Below are positions 43,135 through 52,597 of a stretch of 64,000 nt of DNA, in pieces. How positions within the stretch are numbered: the stretch's first letter is position 1; each line of letters begins with the position of its first letter. The translations under genes were made by a program, and so were the position numbers. The notes beneath the pieces are model-generated. The model was not told the origin of the DNA and did no database searches. It worked only from the letters and a program-made list of their open reading frames with translations. Source of the DNA: Flavobacterium oncorhynchi (GTDB lineage Bacteria; Bacteroidota; Bacteroidia; Flavobacteriales; Flavobacteriaceae); assembly GCF_002217355.1 (NCBI RefSeq), contig NZ_MUHA01000030.1:1-64000 (forward strand), written 5' to 3'.

Positions 43135-43160
43135 AAACATCAGCCTCTCGACTGATGTTT
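43135..43160 (-). terminator. Hairpin terminator after the DUF808 gene
   Basis: A 9-bp stem AAACATCAG (43135-43143) with its complement (43152-43160) preceded by a long A-run (U-run in the minus transcript), 22 bases past the stop. Confidence 0.8.
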
Positions 43161-43182
43161 CTTATAATGAGTAATACTTCTA

Positions 43183-44064
43183 CTATTTTTTCTTTTTAAA
43201 GATCAATTTAAAAAGATTAACAAAACCTAAAACGACAAGTCCTAGCGCTAATCCAATTACAAATTCTTTTATAATTAATGGAATATTAATCGTTTCTGAT
43301 AAGTGATGAAAATATGGAATATAGTGCACAAAGATACCTCCGGCAACTAATAATAAAGCTATTGTACCTATTACCGTTAAACTTTTGATCACTAATGGAA
43401 GTCCTTTTACTAAAAGATTTCCAATGAATTTAGAGATACTTTTTTCTCCTTTGCTAAATTGGATAAGCTTGTATCCTGCTTCATCCATTCTAACAATTAA
43501 AGCAACAATACCATAAACTCCAATTGTTGCTACCAAAGCAATGATTGACGTTACAGCTATCTGTTGTGAAATTGGTTTTCCTATAACAGTTCCAAGCGCA
43601 ATAATTACGATTTCGACAGATAGAATAAAATCGGTTACAATTGCTGATTTTATTTTACCTTTTTCGGCTTCTAAAATCTGTTCTTCTGTAAAAGTTTCTT
43701 CTGTAATTCCTTCAGATTCTTCATGACTGTGAGGAAAAATAAACTCGTAAATTTTTTCAGCACCTTCATAAGCTAAGAAAAGTCCGCCTAGAACAAGAAT
43801 TACAATGATTGCAATAGGAAAAAATGCACTTAACAAAAATGCAATTGGCAAAATGATAATTTTGTTAAGCAATGATCCCTTACTGATTGCCCACAATACA
43901 GGAAGTTCTCTTGAAGAAGCAAACCCTGATGCTTTTTCTGCATTTACTGCTAAATCATCGCCTAAAATTCCTGCTGTTTTCTTTGCTGCAACTTTACTCA
44001 TTACGGCTACATCATCCATAATTGCTGCAATATCGTCTAGTAATACGAAAAAACCTGATGCCAT
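43183..44064 (-). CDS. DUF808 inner-membrane protein (YedI-like)
   Basis: A 293-residue protein of the DUF808 family. The start ASGFFVLLDDIAAIMDDVAVMSKVAAKKTAGILGDDLAV-type sequence (repeated Ala/Asp helices) is the family hallmark. Six or so hydrophobic segments follow, e.g. NKIIILPIAFLLSAFFPIAI, AIVTDFILSVEIVIIALGTVI and VKGLPLVIKSLTVIGTIALL. The cytoplasmic loop FPHSHEESEGITEETFTEEQ is acidic and carries His. The function of the family is unknown. Stands alone with its own terminator. Confidence 0.92.
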   Translation of the reverse strand: MASGFFVLLDDIAAIMDDVAVMSKVAAKKTAGILGDDLAVNAEKASGFASSRELPVLWAISKGSLLNKIIILPIAFLLSAFFPIAIIVILVLGGLFLAYEGAEKIYEFIFPHSHEESEGITEETFTEEQILEAEKGKIKSAIVTDFILSVEIVIIALGTVIGKPISQQIAVTSIIALVATIGVYGIVALIVRMDEAGYKLIQFSKGEKSISKFIGNLLVKGLPLVIKSLTVIGTIALLLVAGGIFVHYIPYFHHLSETINIPLIIKEFVIGLALGLVVLGFVNLFKLIFKKKK

Positions 44065-44147
44065 TATATTTGTTTTTGTTTAAATTTAGTTGTGCGAATC
44101 TAAGACTTTTTATGCTAATCTTAATGCTGTAAAATCACAATTAATTC

Positions 44148-44267
44148 CTAACTGCATTGTCCTAACAGCACCCAAATAATTATAAAAATAAATACAGTGC
44201 TAAAACATCCGCATCCTAGTTTCTTAGCTCCATAACCCGCAATTAATCCTCTAACTATATTATTCAT
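44148..44267 (-). CDS. Small membrane protein, 39 residues
   Basis: A short frame I read by hand: ATG at 44267, stop TAG at 44148. The predicted protein starts MNNIVRGLIAGYGAKKLGCG and continues with C-F-S, then a hydrophobic run (about residues 24-36: TVFIFIIIWVLLG) ending QCS. There is one membrane helix and a Gly/Cys-rich GYGAKKLGCGC segment. I believe similar short proteins occur in other flavobacteria, but I cannot check. It lies in the 385-bp gap between the DUF808 and clpB genes; no other gene is apparent there. Confidence 0.6.
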   Translation of the reverse strand: MNNIVRGLIAGYGAKKLGCGCFSTVFIFIIIWVLLGQCS

Positions 44268-44365
44268 ATTTATCTTTTTTTAAGCTACTGTAAATTTGAG
44301 AATTAAAGATCAGATTGGTTTATACTACTTTAAAAAAAAGTTTCATTATTTTATGGACATAAAAA

Positions 44366-44391
44366 AAACACCAGCATTTCTGCTGGTGTTT
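44366..44391 (-). terminator. clpB: Hairpin terminator after clpB
   Basis: An 11-bp stem AAACACCAGCA (44366-44376) with its complement (44381-44391), loop TTTC, flanked by A-run and T-run. It lies 59 bases past the clpB stop and may also end transcription from the other side. Confidence 0.85.
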
Positions 44392-44449
44392 TTCTGGTGA
44401 GTAAAAAGGCGCGCAACAGTGCGTCTCTACCTTATTTGCTGGTACTAAA

Positions 44450-47053
44450 TTATTTTACTTCATGGGTTTGATTTCTAAAAACCAATTTTCCATCAAAAGC
44501 ATCAATTAAAATAATACTGTCTGTTGTAATATTGTTTGCCAAAATTTCTTTCGACAATTGGTTCAGTACCTCTCTCTGAACGATACGTTTTACAGGTCTT
44601 GCTCCAAACTGAGGATCATATCCTTTTTCAGATAAGTAAGCAACAGCCTCTGGCGTAGCATCCATTGTGATACCTTGCAAGGCAAGCATTTTTGTAACAC
44701 TCTTAAGCTGCAGACTTACAATTTTCGAAATATTATCTACTGTTAATGGCGTAAATAACACAATTTCATCAATACGGTTTATAAATTCCGGACGAACTGT
44801 TTGTTTCAATAAGCCTAAAACTTCAACTTTTGCAGCCTCAGTAGTATCTTCAATGCTTCCTTTTAAATTTTCAAATTTTTCTTGTATAATCTGACTTCCC
44901 ATATTAGAAGTCATAATAATAATTGTGTTTTTAAAATCGGCAAGACGACCTTTATTATCTGTTAATCGCCCTTCATCTAAAACTTGCAATAAGATATTGA
45001 AAGTATCTGGATGTGCCTTTTCTATCTCATCTAATAAAACTACAGAATACGGTTTTCTACGAACAGCTTCTGTTAACTGACCACCTTCATCATAACCTAC
45101 ATATCCTGGAGGTGCACCAACCAAACGGCTTACACTGTGACGTTCTTGGTACTCGCTCATATCGATACGAGTCATAGCATTTTCATCGTCAAAAAGATAT
45201 TCTGCCAATGCTTTTGCAAGTTCTGTTTTACCAACACCAGTTGTTCCTAAAAATAAGAATGTTCCAACTGGTTTTTTCAAATCTTGTAAACCTGCACGGC
45301 TTCTTCGAACGGCATCACTGACAGCTTCAATAGCCTCTTCTTGTCCTACAACACGTTTGTGCAGCTCGTCTTCAAGATGTAATAATTTTTCTCTTTCAGT
45401 TTGAAGCATCTTCATTACAGGAATTCCTGTCCATTTTGCTACAACTTCGGCAATATCTTCTCTTGTCACTTCTTCTTTAATTAAAGAAGTTCCTGATTGA
45501 AATTCTTGTAGTTGTTTTTGCAGTGCTTCAAGACGTTCTTGAGCTTCTTTTATTTTTCCGTAACGTATTTCAGCCACTTTACCATAATCACCATCACGTT
45601 CTGCACGTTCTGCTTCATATTTAAAATCTTCAATTTCTAATTTTACAGCTTGAATTCCGTCAACAATATCTTTTTCAGATTTCCATCTTGCATAGATTTC
45701 GTTACGTTCTTCTTTTAAATTTGCCAAATCCATGCGAAGGATTTTCAGCTTACTTTCTTCTTTCTCACGTTTTATCGCTTCAATTTCGATTTCAAGCTGC
45801 ATAATTTTACGATCCAAAACATCTAATTCCTCAGGTTTTGAATTAATTTCCATACGCAGTTTTGACGCCGCTTCGTCCATTAAGTCAATAGCTTTATCTG
45901 GTAAGAAACGGTTTGTAATATAACGCTGCGAAAGTTCAACTGCCGCAATAATAGCTTCGTCTTTAATTTGAACTTTATGATGCGTTTCGTACTTTTCTTT
46001 AATACCACGTAAAATTGAAACTGCACTTTCGGTATCTGGCTCATCAATTAATACCTTTTGGAAACGTCTTTCTAAAGCTTTATCTTTTTCAAAATACTTT
46101 TGATATTCATCTAAAGTAGTTGCTCCAATAGCTCTTAATTCACCACGAGCCAAGGCTGGTTTCAAGATATTAGCCGCATCCATTGCGCCTTCTCCTCCAC
46201 CGGCACCTACAAGTGTATGAATCTCATCGATAAATAAAACGATATCACCTTCGGCAGACGTAACTTCTTTTACTACCGATTTCAAACGCTCTTCAAATTC
46301 TCCTTTAAACTTAGCTCCTGCAATCAAAGCTCCCATATCCAATGAGAAAACGATTTTATCTTTTAAGTTTTCAGGAACGTCTCCGTCAACAATTCTGTGT
46401 GCTAAACCTTCGGCAATTGCAGTTTTACCAACTCCAGGTTCACCAATCAACATTGGATTGTTTTTCGTTCTACGAGTTAAAATCTGCAATACACGTCGAA
46501 TTTCTTCATCGCGTCCAATAACAGGATCTAATTTTCCTGTACGAGCTAATTCGTTTAAGTTCTTTGCGTATTTATTTAATGAATTATAAGTTTCTTCGGC
46601 AGATGCAGATGTTACTCTTTCGCCTTTACGAAGTTCTTCGATAGCGGCTTTTAAGCCTTTACCTGTAACGCCTTGATCTTTTAGTATTTGTGAAACTTTG
46701 CTTTTTGAGTCGAAAATAGCTAAGATTAAATGCTCAATCGAAACATACTCGTCGTTCATTTTTTGTGCTATAATTTCGGCTTCATTCAAAGCTTTATTTG
46801 CGTCTCTAGAAAGCAGAATATCGCCTCCTGAAACTTTTGGGAAACTCTGAATTGTGCTGTCTAATATTTGTAAAAACAACGGCACATTTACATTGAGTTT
46901 TTTCAGAATAAACGGTGCAACATTTTCATCTACTTCAAAAATAGCTTTAAAAATGTGTTCGTTTTCTATTTGCTGCTGACCATTTCGTTGTGCCAACTGT
47001 TGTGACAGCTGAATGGCTTCCTGCGATTTAATTGTAAATTTGTTTATGTTCAT
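44450..47053 (-). CDS. clpB: ClpB disaggregase (Hsp100)
   Basis: A 867-residue AAA+ chaperone that, with DnaK, pulls apart aggregated proteins. An N-domain (residues 1-145), AAA1 with Walker A GEPGVGKTA and Walker B VLFIDEIHTLVG, a coiled-coil M-domain (about 400-520, KIMQLEIEIEAIKREKEE) and AAA2 with GTTGVGKTEL and VVLLDEIEKAH follow in order. The M-domain separates ClpB from ClpA/C. I start at ATG 47053 (MNINKFTIKSQEA); the open frame continues to 47092 but the family begins here. It is divergent from ytxJ. Confidence 0.97.
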   Translation of the reverse strand: MNINKFTIKSQEAIQLSQQLAQRNGQQQIENEHIFKAIFEVDENVAPFILKKLNVNVPLFLQILDSTIQSFPKVSGGDILLSRDANKALNEAEIIAQKMNDEYVSIEHLILAIFDSKSKVSQILKDQGVTGKGLKAAIEELRKGERVTSASAEETYNSLNKYAKNLNELARTGKLDPVIGRDEEIRRVLQILTRRTKNNPMLIGEPGVGKTAIAEGLAHRIVDGDVPENLKDKIVFSLDMGALIAGAKFKGEFEERLKSVVKEVTSAEGDIVLFIDEIHTLVGAGGGEGAMDAANILKPALARGELRAIGATTLDEYQKYFEKDKALERRFQKVLIDEPDTESAVSILRGIKEKYETHHKVQIKDEAIIAAVELSQRYITNRFLPDKAIDLMDEAASKLRMEINSKPEELDVLDRKIMQLEIEIEAIKREKEESKLKILRMDLANLKEERNEIYARWKSEKDIVDGIQAVKLEIEDFKYEAERAERDGDYGKVAEIRYGKIKEAQERLEALQKQLQEFQSGTSLIKEEVTREDIAEVVAKWTGIPVMKMLQTEREKLLHLEDELHKRVVGQEEAIEAVSDAVRRSRAGLQDLKKPVGTFLFLGTTGVGKTELAKALAEYLFDDENAMTRIDMSEYQERHSVSRLVGAPPGYVGYDEGGQLTEAVRRKPYSVVLLDEIEKAHPDTFNILLQVLDEGRLTDNKGRLADFKNTIIIMTSNMGSQIIQEKFENLKGSIEDTTEAAKVEVLGLLKQTVRPEFINRIDEIVLFTPLTVDNISKIVSLQLKSVTKMLALQGITMDATPEAVAYLSEKGYDPQFGARPVKRIVQREVLNQLSKEILANNITTDSIILIDAFDGKLVFRNQTHEVK

Positions 47054-47257
47054 ATTTTTTCGATTTGATTGATTTATTTGCTTGATTTTCAATAGGATTA
47101 AAGTTACAATTTATTAAGTTACATTTTTAACTCAAATAATTTAACTTTGCATTTTAACAAACAAATTATATTCCATAGTAACAAAACAGACAAAACGGCA
47201 TTAAAAACAGTAAAACCGTCAATTTTAAATGCCAAAAAGTCATAAAATAAGCCAAAT

Positions 47258-47647
47258 ATGAGTTTTTTAAATTCAATCTTCGGAAGTTCAGAGAACTCAG
47301 AAGCTTCAAAAAGTAAAATAAACTGGACAGAATTAACAGACATTCTTCAATTATTGGAGATCGAAGCTATCTCAAATGAAAAACCAGTAGTTATTTTTAA
47401 GCATAGCACAAGATGCAGTATCAGCCGTATGGCTTTGAAACAATTTGAAAAAGAATTTGATCTTGAAAATGTAGTAGATGCATATTTTCTTGATTTGATA
47501 GCCCATCGCGATATATCAAATGAAATTGCTAGCAGATTTGGTGTTTATCACGAATCTCCACAATTGATTTTAATCAAAAACGGAAAAGCAGTTTACGATG
47601 TTTCGCACAGTGATATTGATGCTGAAGCTTTGAAAAGTAAAGTATAG
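47258..47647 (+). CDS. ytxJ: Bacillithiol-system redox protein YtxJ
   Basis: A 129-residue monothiol thioredoxin-fold protein (DUF2847). The active site is a single Cys in FKHSTRCSISRMA (C53), with cis-Pro region HESPQLILIKNGKAVYDVSH. YtxJ is a proposed bacilliredoxin-like partner in species that use bacillithiol, which includes many Bacteroidota. It is divergent from clpB, with about 200 bp between starts, so it may be co-induced by stress. Confidence 0.9.
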   Translation: MSFLNSIFGSSENSEASKSKINWTELTDILQLLEIEAISNEKPVVIFKHSTRCSISRMALKQFEKEFDLENVVDAYFLDLIAHRDISNEIASRFGVYHESPQLILIKNGKAVYDVSHSDIDAEALKSKV

Positions 47648-47656
47648 TTTTTTTTT

Positions 47657-47714
47657 GCCGCGAATTACACAAATTTACACCAATTAATTAGTGAAAATTT
47701 GTGTAATTCGCGGC
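47657..47714. repeat. Inverted repeat GCCGCGAATTACAC, copy 1
   Basis: Arms of 20 perfect bases (47657-47676 with 47695-47714) and an 18-nt middle. It lies just after the ytxJ stop and 36 bases before the end of the convergent membrane-protein gene, so it may stop transcription from both. A related element lies at 52741-52879. Confidence 0.85.
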
Positions 47715-47749
47715 TTGAAAATTGCTTATTTTTTTGATAATGGCTAAAT

Positions 47750-48913
47750 TTAAAAACTTCCCCCAGATCCGCCGCCGCTAAATCCACCTCCGCCAAAATC
47801 CATAGGAGAATCTGTTTTTACTTCTGGTTTCATACCAAAAGTTGAAGCAACAATTAAAGCTTCTGCATTTAAAATTGCATTAGAATTATTGATTCTGTCT
47901 GGTTTAAAAGTTAAACCTTCTTCTTTGTTTTTTAATTTTTGAATAGAAAAATAAGCTATCACAAACAGCACTAAACCGCCAAACGTTAATGCCACTTCGA
48001 TTGGCAAAACAGAATAATAGAATCGTATAGTAAAAATTGAAAATCCTATTGCTGCAAAACTAATCCAAAGCATGATTCTGTCTTTTATTTTTAAAGCTTG
48101 AACCAAATAAACGATTGGGACTATAAAAGTAAAGGCGTAAAAGAAGAAAGCAAACGAAATGTCTTGACCTGGAAGTACATCTACTCCTAAAAGCTCAAAA
48201 GAAAGTTCTCTTACCACTAAATAATTGCAAGAAAGATAAAATAGAATCAAACAAAAACTATTAGCTAATAATAATCCATTGTAATAGTACCATTTTGTTA
48301 AACTTTTAATTCTGTTTTTTGTAAAAAAGTAAATTCCTGCTGATGCTAACATTGCAACAAAAGGCAAAATTGTTTTTCCTATATCGCCAATTTCAAACAT
48401 TCCAAAGAATAAAACTGCAGAAGAAGCAAGACAAAAAACAAGCATCGATAATAAGTGCAGGTATCTTCTGTATGTAAGGAAAGAAGTAATAGCAACAAAA
48501 ACGGCAATAATAATTTCATATCCTTCTGTAGTAATTGCGATTGCAAAACCAATATTTAAAAGGATTCCCAAAATAAAAGCATCATCTAAACCATGCCTGT
48601 AATATTTTTGATTAGCCAAAAATTCAGCACCTATAATACCAACTCCAGCAAAAAGATAACAGCAAATCTTAAAATAGAAATCTTCACCGCTGAGTCCAAT
48701 TAAAGAAATAGCTCCGCAAATCGACAAATACAAAAATGATCCCAGTAGAAAAAAACCTAATCGAACCAAAATATTACTTTGACTTCTAAAGGAAGGCAAT
48801 GCATTCTTAATTATTTTTGTTTGTTCTTTGCTTATAAAACCACCATTTTGCAAAGTTTCAGCTTCTTCGACTAAAGCCAAATTATTCAATAGATTTTTGT
48901 CGTGTAGTATCAT
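47750..48913 (-). CDS. Polytopic membrane protein with Gly-rich tail
   Basis: A 387-residue protein. Residues 1-45 are a soluble helical part (LHDKNLLNNLALVEEAETLQNGGFISKEQ). About ten membrane helices follow up to residue 330. The C-terminus ends in a flexible Gly/Ser tail (DFGGGGFSGGGSGGSF). It resembles DUF2157-like proteins and pairs with the upstream gene, which it overlaps by four bases (48910-48913). The Gly tail resembles those of DUF2207/TPM-type membrane proteins. Function is unknown; the two proteins probably form a complex. Confidence 0.75.
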   Translation of the reverse strand: MILHDKNLLNNLALVEEAETLQNGGFISKEQTKIIKNALPSFRSQSNILVRLGFFLLGSFLYLSICGAISLIGLSGEDFYFKICCYLFAGVGIIGAEFLANQKYYRHGLDDAFILGILLNIGFAIAITTEGYEIIIAVFVAITSFLTYRRYLHLLSMLVFCLASSAVLFFGMFEIGDIGKTILPFVAMLASAGIYFFTKNRIKSLTKWYYYNGLLLANSFCLILFYLSCNYLVVRELSFELLGVDVLPGQDISFAFFFYAFTFIVPIVYLVQALKIKDRIMLWISFAAIGFSIFTIRFYYSVLPIEVALTFGGLVLFVIAYFSIQKLKNKEEGLTFKPDRINNSNAILNAEALIVASTFGMKPEVKTDSPMDFGGGGFSGGGSGGSF

Positions 48914-49908
48914 TCAGCTATTTTTTTATGGAAGTTTTTAATCAGTTTTATAAATAGTACAATTGAACCAATGAAATATGCCGGCAAAAGGAAAATAAAA
49001 AGTTCCCAAATGTCTGAGAAATCGATGTGTTCAAAAATTCTAAACAAGACAATATTTAGTCCGATATAAGCATAAATAATCATAAAAACATACAATGACA
49101 TTGCTTTCAAATCATGACTGACTTTATAAAAATAATAAGATGAAGCTGCCAAAATACAGGCAAAAATCATCCAGAAAAATTCATGATTAACTAGATTACT
49201 AATCGAAGCAATTGCTATAATATGCAAAGCAAATGTTTGAAAGATAATAGAAAAATGAGTTTTTAAATTGATTCTAAAACTATAAATCGTCCAAAGAATA
49301 AGCAAAACTCCGAGCATAATTGCCGAATAGCTTAAGTTTTGATTGTCATAGAAATTATTATTCTCATTAAAAATATCCTGCGGCGTTACGGAAAGTCCAA
49401 CATAAGCCGCCAAACCTGTAACAGCAATTGTTAAAACACTTTTATTATCAAAATAATAGGCACAAACAAAGCTGACGATCGTTGGTACCAAAGTTGCTAA
49501 ACCATAATGCTCTCCAAAAGGTTTATATTGAAACTGAAGATATCCAATAAAAATGCATGTCAAAATATTAGCCAATAAAACCAAATATTCTAAAACAGGA
49601 TTATCAAAAGTAGTTTCTGTTTTTTGAAAGCCTTTTGAATTTTTAAAACAATAATAAAAACAGCCAGCAATAATTACAAGTAATATTGACAAAAGAGAAA
49701 TATGCCCAATAGTATCACTATTATTATAAATTAAAATTCCAACTCCAGAAGTAAAAAGCAATACTGAAAAATAAAGCAATAGTTTTAATTCAGCATTTAA
49801 AGAAAATATATTTAAGCTTCTATACTTATTAATCTCTTGAAACTGATTTTCTGTAATTAGATTTTTCTCATAAAGACCTTGAGTTGCCTGTTCATCAAAT
49901 TGCGTCAT
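48910..49908 (-). CDS. DUF2157-type membrane protein
   Basis: A 332-residue protein with a short soluble N-terminus (DEQATQGLYEKNLITENQFQEINKYR, the DUF2157-like start) and about ten membrane helices, e.g. LLLYFSVLLFTSGVGILIY and ISLLSILLVIIAGCFYY. It is the first gene of a pair; the next starts inside its stop (ATGA overlap). A minus-strand TACATTTG at 49936-49943 is a candidate -7 box. Function is unknown. Confidence 0.75.
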   Translation of the reverse strand: MTQFDEQATQGLYEKNLITENQFQEINKYRSLNIFSLNAELKLLLYFSVLLFTSGVGILIYNNSDTIGHISLLSILLVIIAGCFYYCFKNSKGFQKTETTFDNPVLEYLVLLANILTCIFIGYLQFQYKPFGEHYGLATLVPTIVSFVCAYYFDNKSVLTIAVTGLAAYVGLSVTPQDIFNENNNFYDNQNLSYSAIMLGVLLILWTIYSFRINLKTHFSIIFQTFALHIIAIASISNLVNHEFFWMIFACILAASSYYFYKVSHDLKAMSLYVFMIIYAYIGLNIVLFRIFEHIDFSDIWELFIFLLPAYFIGSIVLFIKLIKNFHKKIAE

Positions 49909-49998
49909 ATTTTTAATTTAAAAATGATCAATTCTCAAATGTAAAGAATTAGGTCGAAATTTCTTAAATTCTTAAGAATATATTTCGAAACATAAAAA

Positions 49999-50027
49999 AA
50001 CCGATTTGTATAATTTACAAATCGGTT
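49999..50027 (-). terminator. Terminator of the arginine operon
   Basis: A 12-bp stem AACCGATTTGTA (49999-50010) with its complement (50016-50027) and an A-run on the low side. It lies 25 bases after the argH stop and marks the end of the ten-gene operon. Confidence 0.9.
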
Positions 50028-50051
50028 CTATATACTTAAAAGGAAGAGCTC

Positions 50052-51332
50052 TTATAAAGCTGCTTTCATTTTATCTTTAATAGCATCAAGACATAAATTA
50101 TTAATACTGCCTTCGTGCGTGTGTTTTGTTTCTTTTGGAGATTTATACGTTCCTGCTTCCAATTGCTCTGCAACGGCTTTGTAAGCATCTCTAAACGGCA
50201 TTCCTTCAACAACCATTTCATTTAAAGTATCTACTGTAAACAAATAATCGTATTTTTTATCTTCTAAAATATGATCTTTAACTGTAATATCTTTTATAGA
50301 AAAAATCGCAATATCTAAACAAGATTTTAAAGTCTGAATTGCTGGAAACAAACCTTCTTTTAAAAGCTGCAAATCTCTGTGATAACCGCTTGGAAGATTA
50401 TTGGTTATTAAAGTAATTTCGTATGGAAGCGCCTGAATTTTGTTGCATTTCCCTCTGATTAATTCGAAAACGTCTGGATTCTTTTTATGAGGCATAATGC
50501 TTGAACCTGTTGTAAGATGCGCCGGCAGACCAATAAAGTCGAAATTTTGACTCATATACAAACAAACATCCATAGCAAATTTTGATAATGTTCCTGCAAC
50601 ACTTGTCATCGCAAAAGCAACCGTTTTTTCTGCTTTTCCACGGCTCATTTGTGCTGCAACGGCATTGTATTTCAAAGTTTCAAAACCTAATTCCTGCGTT
50701 GTAAATGTTCTGTTGATTGGAAATGAGCTTCCGTAACCTGCAGCAGAACCTAACGGATTCTGATCTACAATTTTAGACGCCGCGTTTACCATTGTAATAT
50801 CATCAATCAAGCTCTCAGCATAAGCAGAAAACCACATTCCGAATGACGATGGCATTGCAATTTGTAAATGTGTATAACCCGGCAATAATACATTTTGGTG
50901 TTTTTCTGCCGATTCCATCAACAAATCAAACAAGGTTTTTACCTGTTCTTTTATCGCTTTTAATTCGTCTTTTAAATACAAATGAACATCTACCAAAACC
51001 TGATCGTTACGAGAACGTGCCGTGTGGATTTTCTTTCCTGCATCGCCTAGTTTTACGGTTAGAAGATATTCGATTTTAGAATGCACATCTTCAAAACTGT
51101 CTTCGATTTCGAAATTTCCAACTACGATATCAGCGATGATTTCGTTTAATGCATCAACTAAAGAAGTTGTTTCTTCCTGAGTTAACAAACCAATTTGCCC
51201 AAGCATTTTGGCGTGAGCGATTGAACCTAAAGCATCATATTTTGCTAAAACCAAATCCAGTTCACGATCGTTTCCAACTGTGAATTGTTCGATTTGTTTA
51301 TCTGTTGGTATTCCTTTTTCCCAAAGTTTCAT
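50052..51332 (-). CDS. argH: Argininosuccinate lyase
   Basis: A 426-residue fumarase-superfamily enzyme that splits argininosuccinate into arginine and fumarate, the last step of arginine synthesis. It starts KLWEKGIPTDKQIEQFTVGNDRELD, as in the family. HTARSRNDQVLVD and GYTHLQIAMPSSFGMW are active-site segments, and GSSIMPHKKNPDVFELIR is the signature. Length is a little short compared with E. coli ArgH (about 457), mostly at the C-terminus. It is the last gene of the arg operon, 194 bp after argE. Confidence 0.96.
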   Translation of the reverse strand: MKLWEKGIPTDKQIEQFTVGNDRELDLVLAKYDALGSIAHAKMLGQIGLLTQEETTSLVDALNEIIADIVVGNFEIEDSFEDVHSKIEYLLTVKLGDAGKKIHTARSRNDQVLVDVHLYLKDELKAIKEQVKTLFDLLMESAEKHQNVLLPGYTHLQIAMPSSFGMWFSAYAESLIDDITMVNAASKIVDQNPLGSAAGYGSSFPINRTFTTQELGFETLKYNAVAAQMSRGKAEKTVAFAMTSVAGTLSKFAMDVCLYMSQNFDFIGLPAHLTTGSSIMPHKKNPDVFELIRGKCNKIQALPYEITLITNNLPSGYHRDLQLLKEGLFPAIQTLKSCLDIAIFSIKDITVKDHILEDKKYDYLFTVDTLNEMVVEGMPFRDAYKAVAEQLEAGTYKSPKETKHTHEGSINNLCLDAIKDKMKAAL

Positions 51333-51422
51333 AACTTAGATTTTTAGACTTCTTAGATTTTAGACTTCTTAGATTGTTTTCTAATTTAGACCTAATGTCA
51401 TTGTTTATACTGATGGTGTTTC

Positions 51423-51490
51423 TAGCCCCGATAGTAGTGGAAATCCTTTTGTGCCGGGGTTCGGCACAAAAGATTGGAACGGATAGCGGG
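51423..51490. ncRNA. Dispersed structured element, copy 2
   Basis: Starts TAGCCCCGATAG and ends GGATAGCGGG. The central hairpin is CTTTTGTGCCG (51446-51456) with its complement (51462-51472). Compared with copy 1 at 43025-43092 the flanks are kept and the stem is different but fully paired. It sits in the 194-bp gap between argE and argH. Confidence 0.65.
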
Positions 51491-51526
51491 ATTAGCTCCA
51501 AATCCTTCGTCTACGCTCAGGATTTA

Positions 51527-52597
51527 TTATAATTTAAAGAAATCAGTTAGTATTTTGATGTACAAATCGACTCCTTCTTCAATTTCATTTACAAAAATAA
51601 ATTCGTCTGCTGAATGTGAACGTAACGTTTCTCCTGGGCCTAATTTTAAAGATTGACAGCTTAAAACTGATTGATCTGAAAGCGTTGGTGAACCATAAGT
51701 TGTTCTTCCCAAAGCAATTCCAGCCTGAACTAAACCGTGAGCAACTGGAATAGACGATGCGTTTAAATGCATTGATCTTGGAGTTACTTCAGCGTTTACA
51801 TTTGCTTTAACTACTTCTAGAATTTCAGCATTTGTATAGCGGTCTGTTACACGAATATCCACAACCAAATCACATTCTGATGGCACAACGTTATGTTGTT
51901 TTCCAGCATTAATTTGCGTTACGGTCATTTTTACAGGGCCTAAAACGTCTGAGATTTTATCGAATTTATAGTTTTTAAACCATTCCATTACTGGAATTGA
52001 TTTGTATAATGCATTATCATCGTTTTGATGTGCGGCGTGACTTGCGGTTCCTTTTACTTTTACGTCCAAAACTAATAAACCTTTTTCGGCAACTGCTAAT
52101 TGCATTAATGTTGGTTCTCCAACAATCGCACAATCTAATTCTGGTAAATGCTTTAAAACGCTGTTTAAACCATTTTTCCCACTGCTTTCTTCTTCGGCGG
52201 AAGCCACAATTACAATATTATGGGAAAGGTTTTGATTTTCATAAAAGTGAACAAAGGTTGCTAATAATGAAACTAAACAACCGCCTGCGTCATTGCTTCC
52301 TAAACCAAATAATTTACCGTCTTTTTCGATTGCTTTAAAAGGATCGTTGGTGTACGCCTGATTTGGTCGTACTGTATCGTGATGTGAGTTTAATAAAAGT
52401 GTTGGTTTGTTTTCGTCGAAATATTTGTTGAAAGCCCACACATTGTTGTTTTCTCTCTTGAAAGGAATTTCATTCTGATTGAACCAATTTTCGATTAAAA
52501 GAGCCGTCTGATCTTCTTCGCTTGAAAATGAAGGGGTTTCGATTAAGCTTTTTAATAAACTAATTGCTTCCTGAGTAAGCGTATCTATATTTTTCAT
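51527..52597 (-). CDS. argE: M20 deacylase, probable N-acylcitrulline/ornithine deacylase
   Basis: A 356-residue M20 metallopeptidase. The zinc ligands are in SHHDTVRPNQ, GLGSNDAGGCLVSL, VASAEEESSGKNG and HSADEFIFV. The dimerisation domain covers about residues 165-280. In Bacteroidota this position is filled by the enzyme that removes the acyl group from N-acylcitrulline (after the transcarbamylase), not by an ornithine deacetylase, so its substrate is likely N-succinyl- or N-acetylcitrulline. It lies between argB and argH, with repeat-rich gaps on both sides. Confidence 0.88.
   Translation of the reverse strand: MKNIDTLTQEAISLLKSLIETPSFSSEEDQTALLIENWFNQNEIPFKRENNNVWAFNKYFDENKPTLLLNSHHDTVRPNQAYTNDPFKAIEKDGKLFGLGSNDAGGCLVSLLATFVHFYENQNLSHNIVIVASAEEESSGKNGLNSVLKHLPELDCAIVGEPTLMQLAVAEKGLLVLDVKVKGTASHAAHQNDDNALYKSIPVMEWFKNYKFDKISDVLGPVKMTVTQINAGKQHNVVPSECDLVVDIRVTDRYTNAEILEVVKANVNAEVTPRSMHLNASSIPVAHGLVQAGIALGRTTYGSPTLSDQSVLSCQSLKLGPGETLRSHSADEFIFVNEIEEGVDLYIKILTDFFKL

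Larger units (their letters stand above)
42849..43182. other. 334-bp intergenic region
   Basis: This stretch between the small lipoprotein and the DUF808 gene has no convincing coding frame. It contains the dispersed element at 43025-43092 and the DUF808 terminator at 43135-43160. Bases 42850-43020 are AT-rich with no structure I can support. Confidence 0.7.
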
